Assembly (NCBI GenBank): GCA_038380435.1
Contig: JAWZYU010000011.1
Span: forward strand, 79,791,501-79,855,500
Reading direction: 5' to 3'
Source of the DNA: Ryuthela nishihirai
Lineage: Eukaryota; Arthropoda; Arachnida; Araneae; Heptathelidae
Length of the DNA stretch: 64,000 nucleotides
A program made the translations under genes and the position numbers. Below are positions 32,601 through 44,991 of this stretch, piece after piece. Below the pieces are notes generated by a model. The model saw nothing but the letters and a program-made list of their open reading frames with translations, was not told the origin of the DNA and ran no database searches. Position 1 is the first letter of the stretch; every line of letters begins with the position of its first letter.

Positions 32601-32924
32601 TAAAATAAAAAATCACATAACTTTAAAATAGTTTTTTAGGTCAGTTAAATTTTCACGAAAATATTGATATAAATATTTAATGATATAAATAGGAATGATA
32701 TAATAGGAAAACAGTGTTTATCGACTATTGCAGAAAAATATCACTTTAAGAGTAAAAAATATGTTTTAGGTGTTTTCAAAAATCTGTTATTAAATTCTTA
32801 ATAATTATATATTGGAGATATAATAAATATTTAATTCGAAAGCATTAAAAGAACTCGAATATTGTTATATTCCAGTTTTATTTAAATTAATAAGGCTCAG
32901 TTCTTATTAAATTCATGTAATATA
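32601..32924. other. AT-rich intergenic, nothing recognised
   Basis: Very AT-rich, no open frame or repeat seen. Confidence 0.5.
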
Positions 32925-33009
32925 GTCGTATCAGAATAATATCACCACCTACCATATGGTATATATATATATATACTATGGTAGGTGGTCATATTATTCC
33001 TGATACGAC
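32925..33009. repeat. 32-bp imperfect inverted repeat around an (AT)n loop
   Basis: Arms 32925-32956 (gtcgtatcagaataatatca on) and 32977-33009 are reverse complements apart from one mismatch and one extra base. The spacer is mostly TA dinucleotides. It may be a small foldback element. Confidence 0.85.
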
Positions 33010-33052
33010 CGTGTATATAGGCGGTTTGTGAGTAATTGACTGAGTGACTGAT

Positions 33053-33201
33053 AGCGGGTCATGCTAATTCTAATTAGGATAGAGATATGGTAGAGCTCTG
33101 ATAATTTGCATGTAGGGATAATCCGCATCGTAGACATGGGGAAAAATTCTGATTTCAGCATTGATTTACAAGTGCAAGACACGTGAACGTTGATTTGCAA
33201 A
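33053..33201. repeat. 149-bp source segment, duplicated at 33639-33787
   Basis: Identical over 149 bp to a segment inserted in the middle of the MITE at 33532-33899, in the same orientation and 586 bp away. Confidence 0.95.
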
Positions 33202-33531
33202 TGCAAGAAACGTGAAATTTTGTGTCAACGATGTTTTGGTTTAGATCTCAGAAAAGTTGTGAAATTTTGGGGCTCCGGGGCGGTCCTTTAAGACAGTTTC
33301 CAAACTCGGGGCGCGACCGCTGGGGAGAGGGGCGAGGATGTTTTAAGAGGAGCGCGGAGATTTCACCAGACCTCAAGCAGAAAGATATTAGAAATAATAT
33401 ATTTTCAGTAAAGCAATTCAATTTTGAAATCGGAATAGCAGAAATAGGTTCAGAAAAGAAAGCCACTCACAAAACCTTCTGCTTTGGCTATTCTTACGAG
33501 ACTGAACGAAAACCGTTGGAAATGGAGCGAA

Positions 33532-33899
33532 CAGTCTCTCAAAAAAATATCCGAACACTATGGTTGATTACAGAATTCAGAAAAAATATCTGGCAACAAT
33601 TTTTTTAGAAATTAGTGATCATCATTTTTTTAGAAATTAGCGGGTCATGCTAATTCTAATTAGGATAGAGATATGGTAGAGCTCTGATAATTTGCATGTA
33701 GGGATAATCCGCATCGTAGACATGGGGAAAAATTCTGATTTCAGCATTGATTTACAAGTGCAAGACACGTGAACGTTGATTTGCAAAATCTTACGCAAAG
33801 GTTGCCAGATCACTAATTTGTAAAAAAAAATCGTTGCCAGATATTTTTTCTGAATTCTGTAATTAACCATAGTGTTCGGATTTTTTTTTTGAGCAGCTG
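33532..33899. mobile_element. palindromic MITE with its apex replaced by copied DNA
   Basis: The left arm is present to ttagtgatc (about 33620), then a repeated scrap of the arm (atttttttagaaattag), then the 149-bp copy of 33053-33201 (33639-33787). The right arm runs from aaggttgccagatcac to the terminus gagcagctg. The palindrome centre with gtcacgtgac is lost. Confidence 0.92.
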
Positions 33900-33903
33900 T
33901 ACA

Positions 33904-34420
33904 TTGGGTGGATATAAAGCTTTTCCTCTGTATACAGGCCAAGCAGGGTCAGACTGAAGTATAAGTCAACCAAGCTACACTTAAGGCCTCACTATATGAG
34001 GGACCTCAAAATGATGCATTTGAAATTTTGAATTTATGTTAGCAGTTCTAAAATACAATAAAAGATTTCATCACATCAGTTTCAAGTTTATTTTGTTAAT
34101 GATCCCTTTAGCTTGAAAAATATACCTTTCATTCAAATTTTGTTCATTGTGTACATTTACTTATTCTTTATAATATATTCCTGTGTCTGATTACTTAATT
34201 TCATTCCTAAGTATTTAAAATCAAGTGAAAAGCTAAAACTTCAGGCTAAACAGGAAGAAATATTCAGTTAAAAGGTTCTGTTGATATTAATGGACTTTTC
34301 GAAATTCTGCATGTTCAAATTGATAAAGGCAAAGTATTTAAACATTTAAATTTTTCTTACACAAAATATATAAACCGCATTTTGTATTAAAATGGAAGAT
34401 ATTTTTGGAAATTGACAAGA
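33904..34420. other. AT-rich intergenic, nothing recognised
   Basis: Between the interrupted MITE and the possible 5' part of the zinc-finger gene. Nothing recognisable. Confidence 0.4.
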
Positions 34421-34421
34421 A

Positions 34422-34676
34422 ATGCATTATGTTAATTCACACAAAAACATACTTCATATAAAAAATTTTGAAAATGGCATTGAAGAATTTAATATCTTAA
34501 ACAGCTTTACTTTGAACAAAGAACAGTTCCCAATACGTCGTAAAAGAGTTACAAGAAGGCAAAAGAAAAGACTTTTATTTGTGAGCAAACACTCACAAAA
34601 AATATTTGCAACTATTATTGTGATTGAAAAAAAAACGCTTCTGTATAAAACCTTTTCAGGGTTGTTTTACCTCTGA
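34422..34676 (+). other. 84-codon frame upstream of the zinc-finger array
   Basis: Encodes a short basic, non-finger sequence (KEQFPIRRKRVTRRQKKRLL) in the same orientation as the zinc-finger array about 1 kb downstream. Its end runs into the SINE at 34659. It might be a remnant of the N-terminal region of the finger gene, but no domain is recognisable. Confidence 0.3.
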
Positions 34677-35040
34677 GCGGCACTTTTTTTCACACCATGG
34701 GCTAAATGGCCAGGTCACAAGGACCCCGAAGGCTCAGAGAAGGTTGGGGTAGGGGACCCACTGGAACAGCTGTTGGGAAACAGATGGTAGCCTCCCGTCA
34801 AGGCCATCCAGCGTGTTCTTTAACGTAAACAGGATATGGCTGTCCAGCACACAGAGCCAAGGCTTAACGTCCCATCCGATGGATGGCGGCCTTATCCAAG
34901 CCCATCGGTGTCCCCTATTAGCCGTGAGCAGGGCGGGGGATTTTGCGGAGATAAATCTCAGTGCTGACCCAGCTGGGATCCGAACCTAGGAACTACAGAT
35001 TATGAACCTGGCGCGTTACCGACTGAGCTACCCCCGCCCC
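34659..35040 (-). mobile_element. SINE-A (tRNA-Thr-like), full length
   Basis: Minus-strand copy with the tRNA-like head at the right (ctgagctacccccgcccc) and tail at the left (gggttgttttacctctgagc). The short match accttttc on both sides (tataaaaccttttcag and ccccaccttttctg) is probably the target duplication. Confidence 0.92.
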
Positions 35041-35399
35041 ACCTTTTCTGGGAGCTGAAGCTATAGAGAGCATTTCTGACAGACAACAAGGAGAAATTTT
35101 ATACCTTTCTGAACATTTCTGATGAAGAATATTCATGAAATGGCACCTGTATCTTTGCAAATAGAAAAATCATACATCTATGAAATATGGAATGGAAGTT
35201 TGAAAACCAAGCCTGTTCTTGAGTATCATTATTTCACGAACACATTATCGAAGACTCAACAAAAGCTTAAGAGTCTTCAATAACATTTTCATTCACAAGG
35301 AAAACGGAACAAGAGTTGTGCAGAGAAAGGTTATTTAAAAATACTTTATTTGGTGACAAGATAGAGTGGTCATATATGTGCACTATGTAGCAAAAGTCT

Positions 35400-36840
35400 C
35401 AAAACAAATTTGTCTTACCAAATTGTACATTTAGAAAGCATTTTCTGACACACACAAGGAAAAATCAACATGTAGGTGAAAAATGTAATAAGAAAAGTAC
35501 AAGAATGTCTTCAATTTGGACTCGGTTTCTTACACACACAGAGGAAAACCAGCATGTACTTGAAACATGAAAAGAAATTTGCAACGAATTATAATCTTAG
35601 TAGCAAAAGAGGCGAAAATATGTGAAATATATAATAAAACATTTTCAACTAAGTTTTCCTTAGGAAGCATTTCGAGGTACACACAGGGGAATAATCGCAC
35701 AAATGCGAAATATGTAATAAGAAATTTGCCATTTTCGTAAACACATACGGGGGAAAAGCAGCATGTATGTAAAACATGTAATAAGAAATTTGCAGACAAA
35801 TATATTCTTAGGCAGCATTTTCTTACACACACAGTGAAAAAGAAGCATGTGTGTGAAATATGTAATAAGAAATCTCCAAATGATTAAGTTTACACTTAAT
35901 CATTTTCTGTCACACACAGGGGAAACACCGCACATATGTGAAATATGCAATAAAACATTTCCAGAGAAATCTGGTCTTAGGAAGCATTTTCTTAGACACA
36001 CAGGAAAAAAACTGCATGTGTGCGAAATATGTAATATGAAATTTGCAGAAAAATCTGCACTTAAGAATCATCACCTGACACACACAGGAGAAAAGCCATA
36101 TGTATGTGAAATTTGCAATGAGAAATTTGCACATAAATGTAATCTTATGAGTCATTTTGTTAGACACACAGGAGAAAAGCAGCTTGAATGTAAAATATGT
36201 AATAAGAAATTTGCACAGAAATCTAAACTTCAGAGTCATTTCCTGACACACACATGGGAAAAACCTCATGAATATGAAACATGTAAGAAGAAATTTTCAA
36301 TGAAGTCTAAACTTAACAGAGATTATCTGACACACACAGGTGAAAAACCGAATGATTATGAAATATGTAATGGGAAATTTGCACTCAAATCTGCTCTTAA
36401 GATGCATTTTCTTACACACAGGGGAGAAACCGCATGAATGTTAAATGTGTAATAAGAAATTTCCTGAGAAGTCTACAGTTAATGATCATTTTCAGACACA
36501 TACATGGGAAAAAAACATATGTATTTGAAATATGAAATGAGAAATTTGCAGAGAAGTCGACACTTAAGAACCATTTTATGACATATATAGGAAAAACCAC
36601 ATGTATGCAAAATATATAATAAGAATTTTTCACAGAAGTATCTTCTCACACACAGAGGTAAACTGCATAATTGTAAAATATATAATATGAAATGTCCAGA
36701 AAAATTTACATTTGAATCAATTTCTGTCATACACAATAGAAAAATCACAGGCATGTAAAATATGCAGGTGGAAATTTTCAAAGAAAACTCGAGAACATTT
36801 TCAGATCGAAGATTAGCGCTATATCTACGGACATCATTCA
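35400..36840 (+). pseudogene. C2H2 zinc-finger gene remnant, copy A
   Basis: Frame 35847-36437 holds four good C2H2 fingers joined by HTGEKP-type linkers (ICEICNKTFPEKSGLRKHF, VCEICNMKFAEKSALKNHH, VCEICNEKFAHKCNLMSHF, ECKICNKKFAQKSKLQSHF). Two more have lost the first Cys (EYETC, DYEIC). Finger remnants extend on both sides in other frames, e.g. VCKTCNKKFADKYILRQHF at about 35769 and, after a 2-base deletion at about 36416, MCNKKFPEKSTVNDHF. The first 17 codons of the open frame are out of the finger register. Proteins of this type bind DNA in the nucleus. Frameshifts and lost ligands make this a decaying gene. A more decayed relative is at 51120-52600. Confidence 0.85.
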
Positions 36841-36889
36841 AAATTTCAATAAAAATCAGGGCCTAAATATCGTATACAAAAGTAATCGA

Positions 36890-39100
36890 AGCCCTCAACA
36901 GAAAGAATTATCTTGTATGAAAGCCTCGTATATTGATCAAAGACCTCAGAATCCTAATTACTACAGTAACTGAAGAAAAAATGTAGCTTTATTTGTTTGC
37001 AATTGGTGAACATAAATTTCCATTCAATCTTTGCCTCATGGGACATTTTTTGCCAAAAAGATAAAAGATAGGTGTCTGTGAAATATGTAACACGGAATTG
37101 GCACAAAAGCTCCTCTTAAAAATCATTACTAAAAGAGAAAAAAGAGAAGCCATATGAGTGTAAAATATTTGAAAAGCAAAATTTGCCGTAAATTATCCAT
37201 CCCATTAAGATATATTTTCTGACAAAAATAGAAAGCATTACAGTTTCAAGATACACGGAAATTTTTTTTTCCAAGTGAAACCTGTGCTTCAATGACATGT
37301 TCTGAGGAATACAGAAGAGAAGCCATATGTAACTAAATTTTAGATGATCGTGTATAGAAAATTACCTGTCAGTGATCAGAAAATTCATCTGTCTGATGGA
37401 GATTTGCGTTGTTTTCTCTCAATTAAGCAATGATGCCAAAATTTCTAAGTTTCTTTCAAATGATGTCATTTAGCAAATTTAAATAAGTAATTGACTGAAG
37501 TAATTCATATTTTTTTTACTTATTTCTAAGCCGCAGCTGCACCAAATAAATCTGTTCTTGAAAAGCATTGAACACTTGCATAATATGCAATAGAAAGTAA
37601 CATTCGACGCTCCGAAACTTTGAGAATAAACTTTGTGAAGAAAAAATGCCACTATGGAGTAATTGAAAATTTCATTTAATTAATTTTAAAGAAATAGAAT
37701 GACGTCTTGAGTTTTAATGAGAGTTCAGGAAAGAACTGACAGCAAACTTTGCAATTGAATGTCCTCCATAATTTAAAAAGTATCAGTCTTTCGAAAATTT
37801 AAAGAATCATTTTATTATTTAAGAATAACATTAAATAGCTAAATGTTTTTTGTAAACTTTTCTGATAAATTTTCACGAATAGCAATTCTGGTGCATAGTG
37901 TTTAAGCTCTCATAAATTTCAAATATGAATTTTCAGCTGATATTACATGTTTCTTCACATAAGTGAAAAATTCAATGATTTGTGAATTCTTTAACAAGTT
38001 TTTTAACCTAAAACTGTAAAGAAGTTTGGTTGTTTGGGTTGTTTTATCTCCGAGCGGCACTTTTTTGCCCACAATGGGCTAAATAGCCAGGTCACAAAGA
38101 CCCCGAAGGCTCAGAGAAGTTTGGGGGAGGGAACCCACTGGAACAGCTGTTGGGGGACAGATGGTAGCCTCCCATCAAGGCCACTTTTTAACGTGCACAG
38201 GGTATGTCTCTTCCGCACACGGAGCCACGGCTTAACGTCCCATCCGACGGGCGGCGACCTAATTCCAAGCCCATCAGTGTCCCTTACTGACCGAGGGCAG
38301 GGCGGGGAGTTTTGCGGAGATAAATCTCAATGCTCACCCAGCTGGGACTCGAACCTGGGAACTACAGATTACAAGCCTGGCGCGCTACCGACTGAGCCAC
38401 TACCCGCCCCAAAACTGTAAAGAAAAATAAAGTACGCAATTAAACTTCCCTAAGTCTTAATCTTCATCAATATTTGCTTAGTATTAAGAGAGTAATTGAG
38501 AACGAATATCCACACTGTTCTGCTGCTTCGTCTAAATGTCTTGAGCCCTGCATCAATAGCAAACATCATAATCTTGTATAGTTATGTTTGTGATTTAATA
38601 AGATCAATGTAATAATTTGTTAATGACTAGTGTTAACTAAAAAATATATTGTGATAAAAAATAAACCTCTAGTTTACAAAAATATGCCTTACAAAATATT
38701 AGATATTTGTTTTAGTTACTTTTATCTTTTAATGTGTTATCGGCGATTATGGGAAGACAACTTTTTTGTTTCTCGGTAACTCTCCTCTAATTATTACTAT
38801 GCAAATATCGTGATCTCTATGTTCGGATATTTAATTCCGGTTTTCTAGGTAGCACTATAATATTTTTTTTAATATTTATATTCTGCTTTGGAGTTAAAAG
38901 GACTTGTTGTTTTTTGATATTTGGCTTTATCACAATGAACTTTTTAAAGTGAATACCGACATAAAATTTTCAAATCTGTTTGCTTTTTCAATTAGAAAAA
39001 AAGTAGTACTTCCTCGTGTCAGCCATCAATAATGCTGTCATGTTGTTGACTCATATTCATGCATATCAGATTCGACACTTTATTTCCTGTCTGAGACTTA
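36890..39100 (+). repeat. segmental duplication, copy A (3' flank of zinc-finger block)
   Basis: Collinear with 52615-54410: shared tttgtttgcaattggtgaac, tttgcctcatgggacatttt, gtcgcagctgcaccaaataa-type and attcgacact-type landmarks in the same order. No gene is evident in it, and it probably includes 3' UTR and flank. Copy A has gained SINE-A at 38024-38410 and a MITE half at 39104. Confidence 0.88.
38024..38410 (-). mobile_element. SINE-A (tRNA-Thr-like), full length, with empty site in paralog
   Basis: Flanked by the perfect 14-bp target duplication aaaactgtaaagaa (38010-38023 and 38411-38424). The same 14-mer is present once, without SINE, at 53696-53709 in the duplicated block. This gives an exact pre-insertion site. 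Confidence 0.96.
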
Positions 39101-39103
39101 GTC

Positions 39104-39212
39104 GGGACACGATGGTTGCCAGATCACTAATTACTAAAAAAAAATCGTTCCCAGATATTTTTTCTGATTTCTGTAATCAACTAGAGTGTTCGGATACTTT
39201 TTTGACCGACTG
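39104..39212. mobile_element. palindromic MITE, right half only
   Basis: Runs from gacacgatggttgccagat to the terminus tttttgaccgactg with TA after it. The left arm is absent. Confidence 0.85.
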
Positions 39213-39470
39213 TACTACTCCTGTATCTCTCATTATCTACTTGTAATATTTCACAACAACTTACTCACCTACTACTCAAAATATCTAGTGAATAGATTTT
39301 CGAAAGTTTTTGAGTGTATTTTTATGTCCATTATTTTTGATGGGTAAAAAGTGTGTATGAAAGAATAGGGTCTAATTTACAGTGTTTCGTAATATTAATC
39401 CGTTCCATATTATGGGGTCATGCTCTTAAATGAATATCATTGGGAAATAAGACTTAAACTCTATATAAAT

Positions 39471-39662
39471 AAAAAAAAACTCACGCAGCTGCTTGCCACA
39501 GAGCTCTGACTGGAGCCTGTCAGTTTATCTGCCATAGTAGAAGGTCTGTCAGTGTTTCGGGACCTCAGCAGAAAAACAACACACACATCCATGCCTTACC
39601 CGGGGTTCGAACCCAGGTCCCTTAGATCAGTAGCCAATCGCGTTAACCACTTGGCCAAACAC
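39471..39662 (-). mobile_element. SINE-B (Ser/Leu-type tRNA-like)
   Basis: Minus-strand copy. The head, read on the minus strand, begins ttggccaagtggttaacgcg and the B box is gggttcgaacccc. The body carries the ctgacagg...-type hairpin (here ctgactggagcctgtcag on plus) and the agcagctgct palindrome near the tail. Confidence 0.88.
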
Positions 39663-39704
39663 TATGATGAAATTAAAAAAGAAGTATATTATCTGTTATA
39701 GTAA

Positions 39705-42700
39705 TTCATCATCATCATCCTCAAGCAGCCATGGGCTACGGAGGTCCAACCAGACCATGCAATTTAGTTCTCCAAGCAAGTCTATCCTGAGCTACATCTA
39801 CTGCATCTGGCCACTGCACACCAATTCTAACAAGGTCCTGTTTGACATTGTCTGCCCACCGAATCCTAGGTCTCCCCCTCTTTCTGAGGCCTTTAGGCAC
39901 ACTGTTCATAACCCTATTCGCCAATCTATAATTATCCATACGGGCAACATGGCCAAACCAACGGAGTCTCTCTCTGCACAATATGCTGCTTAAAGGAGGT
40001 TGCAGACTCCTTTGCCTAACCTCATCATTAGTTACAATGTTGAACCACCTAATACACAAGATACTGCGTAAGCATCTAGAATCAAAAGCATCTAGTTTCC
40101 TGTTATCTTATTTACACAGCGTCCAAGTTTCACTACCATAACTAACCCTAGAAAGAACCAAACTATTATACAGTCTAATTTTAGTCTTTAGGTGTATACG
40201 CCTATTTCTCCACAATCTCCATAGATTCTTAAAAGTCCCATCAGCAATCCCTATTAGTCTGTTAATCTCATACCGCACATCACCATTATCTTTTACATAG
40301 CTCCCAAGATAATTAAACTGTGACACCTGCTCAAGACTGCAACCATTTAGATTAACTGAATCACAGCCTGCTTGACCAATTTTCATCACTTTAGTTTTCT
40401 CTCTGTTTATAACCAAACCTACTCTACTACCAGTCTCATCAACAGCTCGAATGAAAGAGTTCATCTCATCAACATCATTTGCCAAAAGGGCTAAATCATC
40501 AGCATAATCTAAATCAGAAATTTCCGTATCTCCAGTCCATTTAAGGCCAAAATCTTTCCCTTGAAGTGAATTTCGCATAACATAATCAATAACCAAGCTA
40601 AAGAGAAAAGGAGACAGAATGCACCCTTGTCGAACACCAGAAGTAATGTTAAACCAATTGCTACAAGCCTTACCAACTCTCACACACGACTCAGTGTTAT
40701 TATACAGAGCTTTCATTATGTTAACTAACTAATCAGATATACCATATGATCTCACAATCAACTACAAATTATGACGATCAACAGAGTCGAAAGCCTTTTT
40801 GAAATCAACAAAGCTAGCAACCAAAGGTTTCTGAAACTCTAAACATTTCTCAAGAATCTGCCTAAGTGAAAATATCTGATCCACACATCCCCTACCACTT
40901 CTGAATCCACATTGCTCATCACACAATTGACTGTCAACCAGATTCTTAATTCTATTAAGCAAAATCATGAAAAGAACTTTACCTGGAACAGAGAGTAGGC
41001 TGATACCCTTATAGTTATCACAAGAATATATATGATATATATATATGATATTTATAGTTATCACTTTTTTTGAAAATAGGGATAACAATAGCTCTGGTAA
41101 AATCCTTAGGAACCATGCCTTTATCATAAAAGATATTCAGAATTTCAGTCATCCAAGTGGTAACCAAAACATTCCCAACTCTAAGCATTTCGGTAGTAAT
41201 TTCATCTACCCCTGGGGATTTATGTAGTTTCAGTTTAGAAACAGCCAAAATAACTTCAGATTATGTTATAGGGCCAACATTAAAGCCACCAATGCATCTA
41301 TCATCATTGGAAACAATGGGAATAGAACTAACCACATTGTTTAGAATATCACTGAAATGCTGAGCCCACCTAGCCATGACAGAATCCTCACCTTCTATAA
41401 CCTTATCTTGTTTATCCTTCAATCCCTGTATACCTGTCCGTTTTCTACCACACAAAACATTAACTATCTGGTACAGCTCTCTGCTGTTGTGCTGTCTAAC
41501 TGCTTTCTTGGCTTTGTCAGCCAAACCATCAAGCCAAAGATTCTATCAGCAGCTAACTGATCTTTTACACGTTTATTAAACTCACTGTAATGCTTTCTAT
41601 TAGGACTAGTAGGATATTGATTAAGGACATTCCTGCAGTTCTTTCTTTCCGAAATAAGCTCAAGTGCCTTATCATTAAGATAAGTCTGTCTCTTCTGCTC
41701 CTTTTTTCCTAAAAGAGTATTGTTAGTTTCCAAAAAAGCCTGTTTAAAATGGTCCCATTCTTCCTCAACTTCAGTAGTAAACATACCATGACTGTCATAA
41801 TGACTAAGTAACCTATCATGGTAAGCTTTGGCTATAACTGGGTCTTTCAGAACTTCAGTATTAAAAGTAAATTTTTAACCCTAGCACAACACTTTTTAAG
41901 TTTAAGTTGCAAGACACTTTTAACAAGGTAATGGTCAGATCCAATTTCAGCTCCCCTATATGACCTGTTATTCCTAACAGAACTAGCCCAAAAAGATAGA
42001 ATTATTAGATTGCTGTTAATTAATATATAATCAATCATATTCTTATGCAGCCCATCGGGTGAAACCCATGTGTACTTATGTATGTCGCGGTGTTTGTAAT
42101 AAGTGTTATTATTCTGAATTCATTGAGTTTACTTACCTGTAGGATACGTTGTCCATTTCCATTGCAGCTACCAATACCAAAAGGGCCCATTACTCCTCCC
42201 CAAAGGTCAGAGTCAGTATCAACTTTGGCATTGAAGTCACCAAGAACAAGGATAATATCTCCTTTCTTGACAGAATTCAAAATATCCTGAAGTTGTCCGT
42301 AAAACCTATCCTTCTCATCCTCATCGGCATCCTCAGTGGGGGCATAACAGTAGGTAACATTCAAGTCTTTAATGCTTGTCTGAAATTTTGCTGTAAGAAA
42401 CTTTCATTAATGCACTCGTATCCTAGAAGAGCATCACTAGCGTGTCTGCTGAGAAGCAGACCCACACCTTGGTGATGTTTATTGTCCTCCCTCACTGAAA
42501 AGAGAAATTTAAGATTATTTTTAAGAATCTGACGTTTATCTGTCCATCTGGTCTCTTGCAAGCCGATATAATATATAAATTATAATGGTGGAATTCTTGT
42601 TTGAGGACATCAAGAGAAAAAGCTCTGTGCAGAGTCCTCACATTCCAACTACCTATGGAGAGAAAATGGTTAGTGGGATGTTTAAAAAACTATGTTTGTT

Positions 42701-43340
42701 GAGAGAGGGAATGGCGACAATATCAAACAGCCCCCTAATCGCAGACATGGGGCAAAGACCCGTTCCCCCACCACTAAAGGCTGAAGCCATCTACACTGTA
42801 AGATTTCCTCCAATGTAGAATTTGACGATGCCAATAAAAGCAAAGAGTTCAGGTGCCTGCGATGACCTCTGCTCAGGATTATCCACCAGCTGATAAACAT
42901 ATCCTGTGAATCTATTCACTTGGGGTTGTCAACCCACAAACACACAGAAAACACAGCGGAAGATTATCCCTCCACAGAAGCCCACTAGTGCAGCAAAATC
43001 AGGATCCATATTCAAGCTCAGAGCCATATATCTGTCCAGTCCAGTGGGGTTATATGGTCAGCACCAGGACCCTGTGTGGTTGACCACTCCTCAGCAGGAT
43101 AGAAAAAAAAAGAAAAGTAGCCATAGTTGTCCAGATCAGTAGGCCACACTAATCTGGCAGCCCTCCCCTTCCGTTCACTTCCACAAGAGAGTATCTCTTT
43201 TGAAAGGTAGTCTCTTGTGGGGAACCACGAGAAGGCGGGGTCGGACATTAGGTGCTAGGCCTGGCCAGTTCTATGCATCATCACAGGGGATTGGTGCATA
43301 GTTCTCCTTCCAGTGACTACCTAGCTACCATTTACAGACC
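39705..43340 (-). pseudogene. RTE LINE, near full length, frameshifted
   Basis: The whole element is present on the minus strand, from the 5' UTR end at about 43340 (atggtagctaggtagtcact on minus) to the (GAT)n tail at 39705. The reading frame is broken. Endonuclease pieces lie at 42561-42035 (CYAPTEDADEDEKDRFYGQL; LVLGDFNAKVDTDSD). Reverse-transcriptase pieces lie at 41248-40762 (FVDFKKAFDSVDRHNL) and 40716-40108 (TSGVRQGCILSPFLF, LDYADDLALL). The C-terminal tail lies at 40059-39736 (LRWFGHVARMDNYRLANRVM). A local duplication with tatatatgata at about 41024-41067 is one of the breaks. The YADD catalytic box survives, but the gene cannot be read through. It is closely similar to the copy at 56263-59856. 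Confidence 0.93.
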
Positions 43341-43462
43341 TTATAGTAATTAAGGAACCTTTATTGAGGAGTACTCTCATGATACCCTAATAATCATGGC
43401 ATTCGCACAAATCGTATTCATATTAACCTAAGTCGCCATAACTCTAAATCAGCAAGTTGGGC

Positions 43463-43771
43463 TGGGTTGTTTTCCTCTGAGAGGCATTTTTTGGAACACA
43501 ATGGGCTAAATGACCAGGTCATGAGGACCCCGAAAGCTCAGAGAAAGTTGGGGGAGGTGCCCACTTGAACGCTGTTGGGAGCCGATGGTTGCTTCTTGTC
43601 GAGGCCATCCAGCGTATTCTTTAAATTGCAGAAATTATGGGTTTCCCAAAAAGAGGCCACGGCTAAGCGTTCCATCCGACGGACGACTGTCTTTCCAAGA
43701 ACATCACTGTCCCCTACTGGGAACTGCAGATTACGAGTTTGGCGCGTTAACGACTGATCCACCTCCGCCCC
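43463..43771 (-). mobile_element. SINE-A, diverged copy
   Basis: Minus-strand copy with small deletions, from gggttgttttcctctgagag to gatccacctccgcccc. The part between the B box and the body is shortened. Confidence 0.85.
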
Positions 43772-44990
43772 TACAATCATCAGGAGATGAAATTATTTGT
43801 CAATTTGTGGTCAGTCAACTTTTGGTGTTCTAAGCCATCATTTTGGGCCCAAGTGAAGATCAGAAATGGTGCCGATTAGGGGTTCATTTAGATTGATTTT
43901 AAGATTGGTAAATACGGCAGAATCAGGCCCAAATCTAGGAATTTTTTAGGGGTTGCTAAACCTAAGATTTTGTTTTTAATAGCCATGAATGAAACTGACA
44001 CTTTAAATACAAATAGCGTTGTTTTCAACAAGGCATACCACCTTTTGTGGTTAAAATGCAAGAAGTTCTTCAAATTGGTGCCGTTCGAATGCTTATATGA
44101 AAGCCTTCATCTGGTGACTCTCACCCTGCCAACCCGGCGTTGCAAGATTTTTCTTCAAAGGTATTGTAAAAAAATTATGTTACCCTTTAAAAGAATTCTG
44201 GAATACGCGCCTGAAAATAATGATGTTAGGTTTCGAATTCATCTGCAATCCTTCGTTACTTCGTCAGCAGCGGAAACTCCACTGATTCGAGCTGCTAGAG
44301 GGCTCTCGTGTTCTAGACGCTTGAAACCGGTTTTATCTTTAGCGAAAGAAGCAGAACCAGCAGTAGTGTAGGCCTGGCCATTTTTCTAAGTCATTTATTG
44401 CAAATCTTTGGTTTTTTATGAAACTATATTAGGATGGATGAATCTGATGGTGTAATATGGAATTGGAGTGTTTGTGATACTGTAGTGATCGCGTGACTAA
44501 GATAGAAGGTAAGTTTTCATAAGATAGAAGGTAAGTTTTCATACACTTTAATATTCGAATGGCAAAAGATTTCAAAAGTTTGGCTACTACTTTTGCTGCC
44601 ATCTAATGACAAAATAATCAACTAAATATGAAAAACTACGAGTTTTACCTTTGCCAACAATGATAGGCTACAGGCCTGCGAATTGCTTGAAAAAGACACC
44701 TTTTAGCGAACCTCCTATAATATATAAAATCTCACTAGATGGCGCGCAAACACTTAACAAACCGGTTTCTCCAGTCGTTTTCGTGTTAAAGCAACGAGGA
44801 AAAACTTCAAATTTCGTGAATGTAAGGAATCCTGAGAAAAATATATGCTACATTTATGTTTGTAACTTATATGCTACTAACATTTTTTAAACGAAAAGTG
44901 TTTTTTAGGTAGAAAAATCGCATAGATTTAGATTTAAAAAAATCATAATAAGTTAGGTGATTTCGCTTCTGTATACCATAATAATAAACT
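43772..44990. other. intergenic, no confident gene
   Basis: A 133-codon frame (43970-44371) starts in AT-rich sequence and ends in a slightly GC-richer patch, with no recognisable domain. A 25-bp tandem repeat (aagatagaaggtaagttttc) lies at about 44499-44542. Confidence 0.35.
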
Positions 44991-44991
44991 A

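Noticed and set aside
35530..36841. Minus-strand frames of 60-120 codons rich in Phe, Cys and Ile
   Set aside because: They are the antisense of the repeated zinc-finger coding sequence.
43970..44371. 133-codon frame
   Set aside because: No motif, mixed base composition along its length, and no supporting context.
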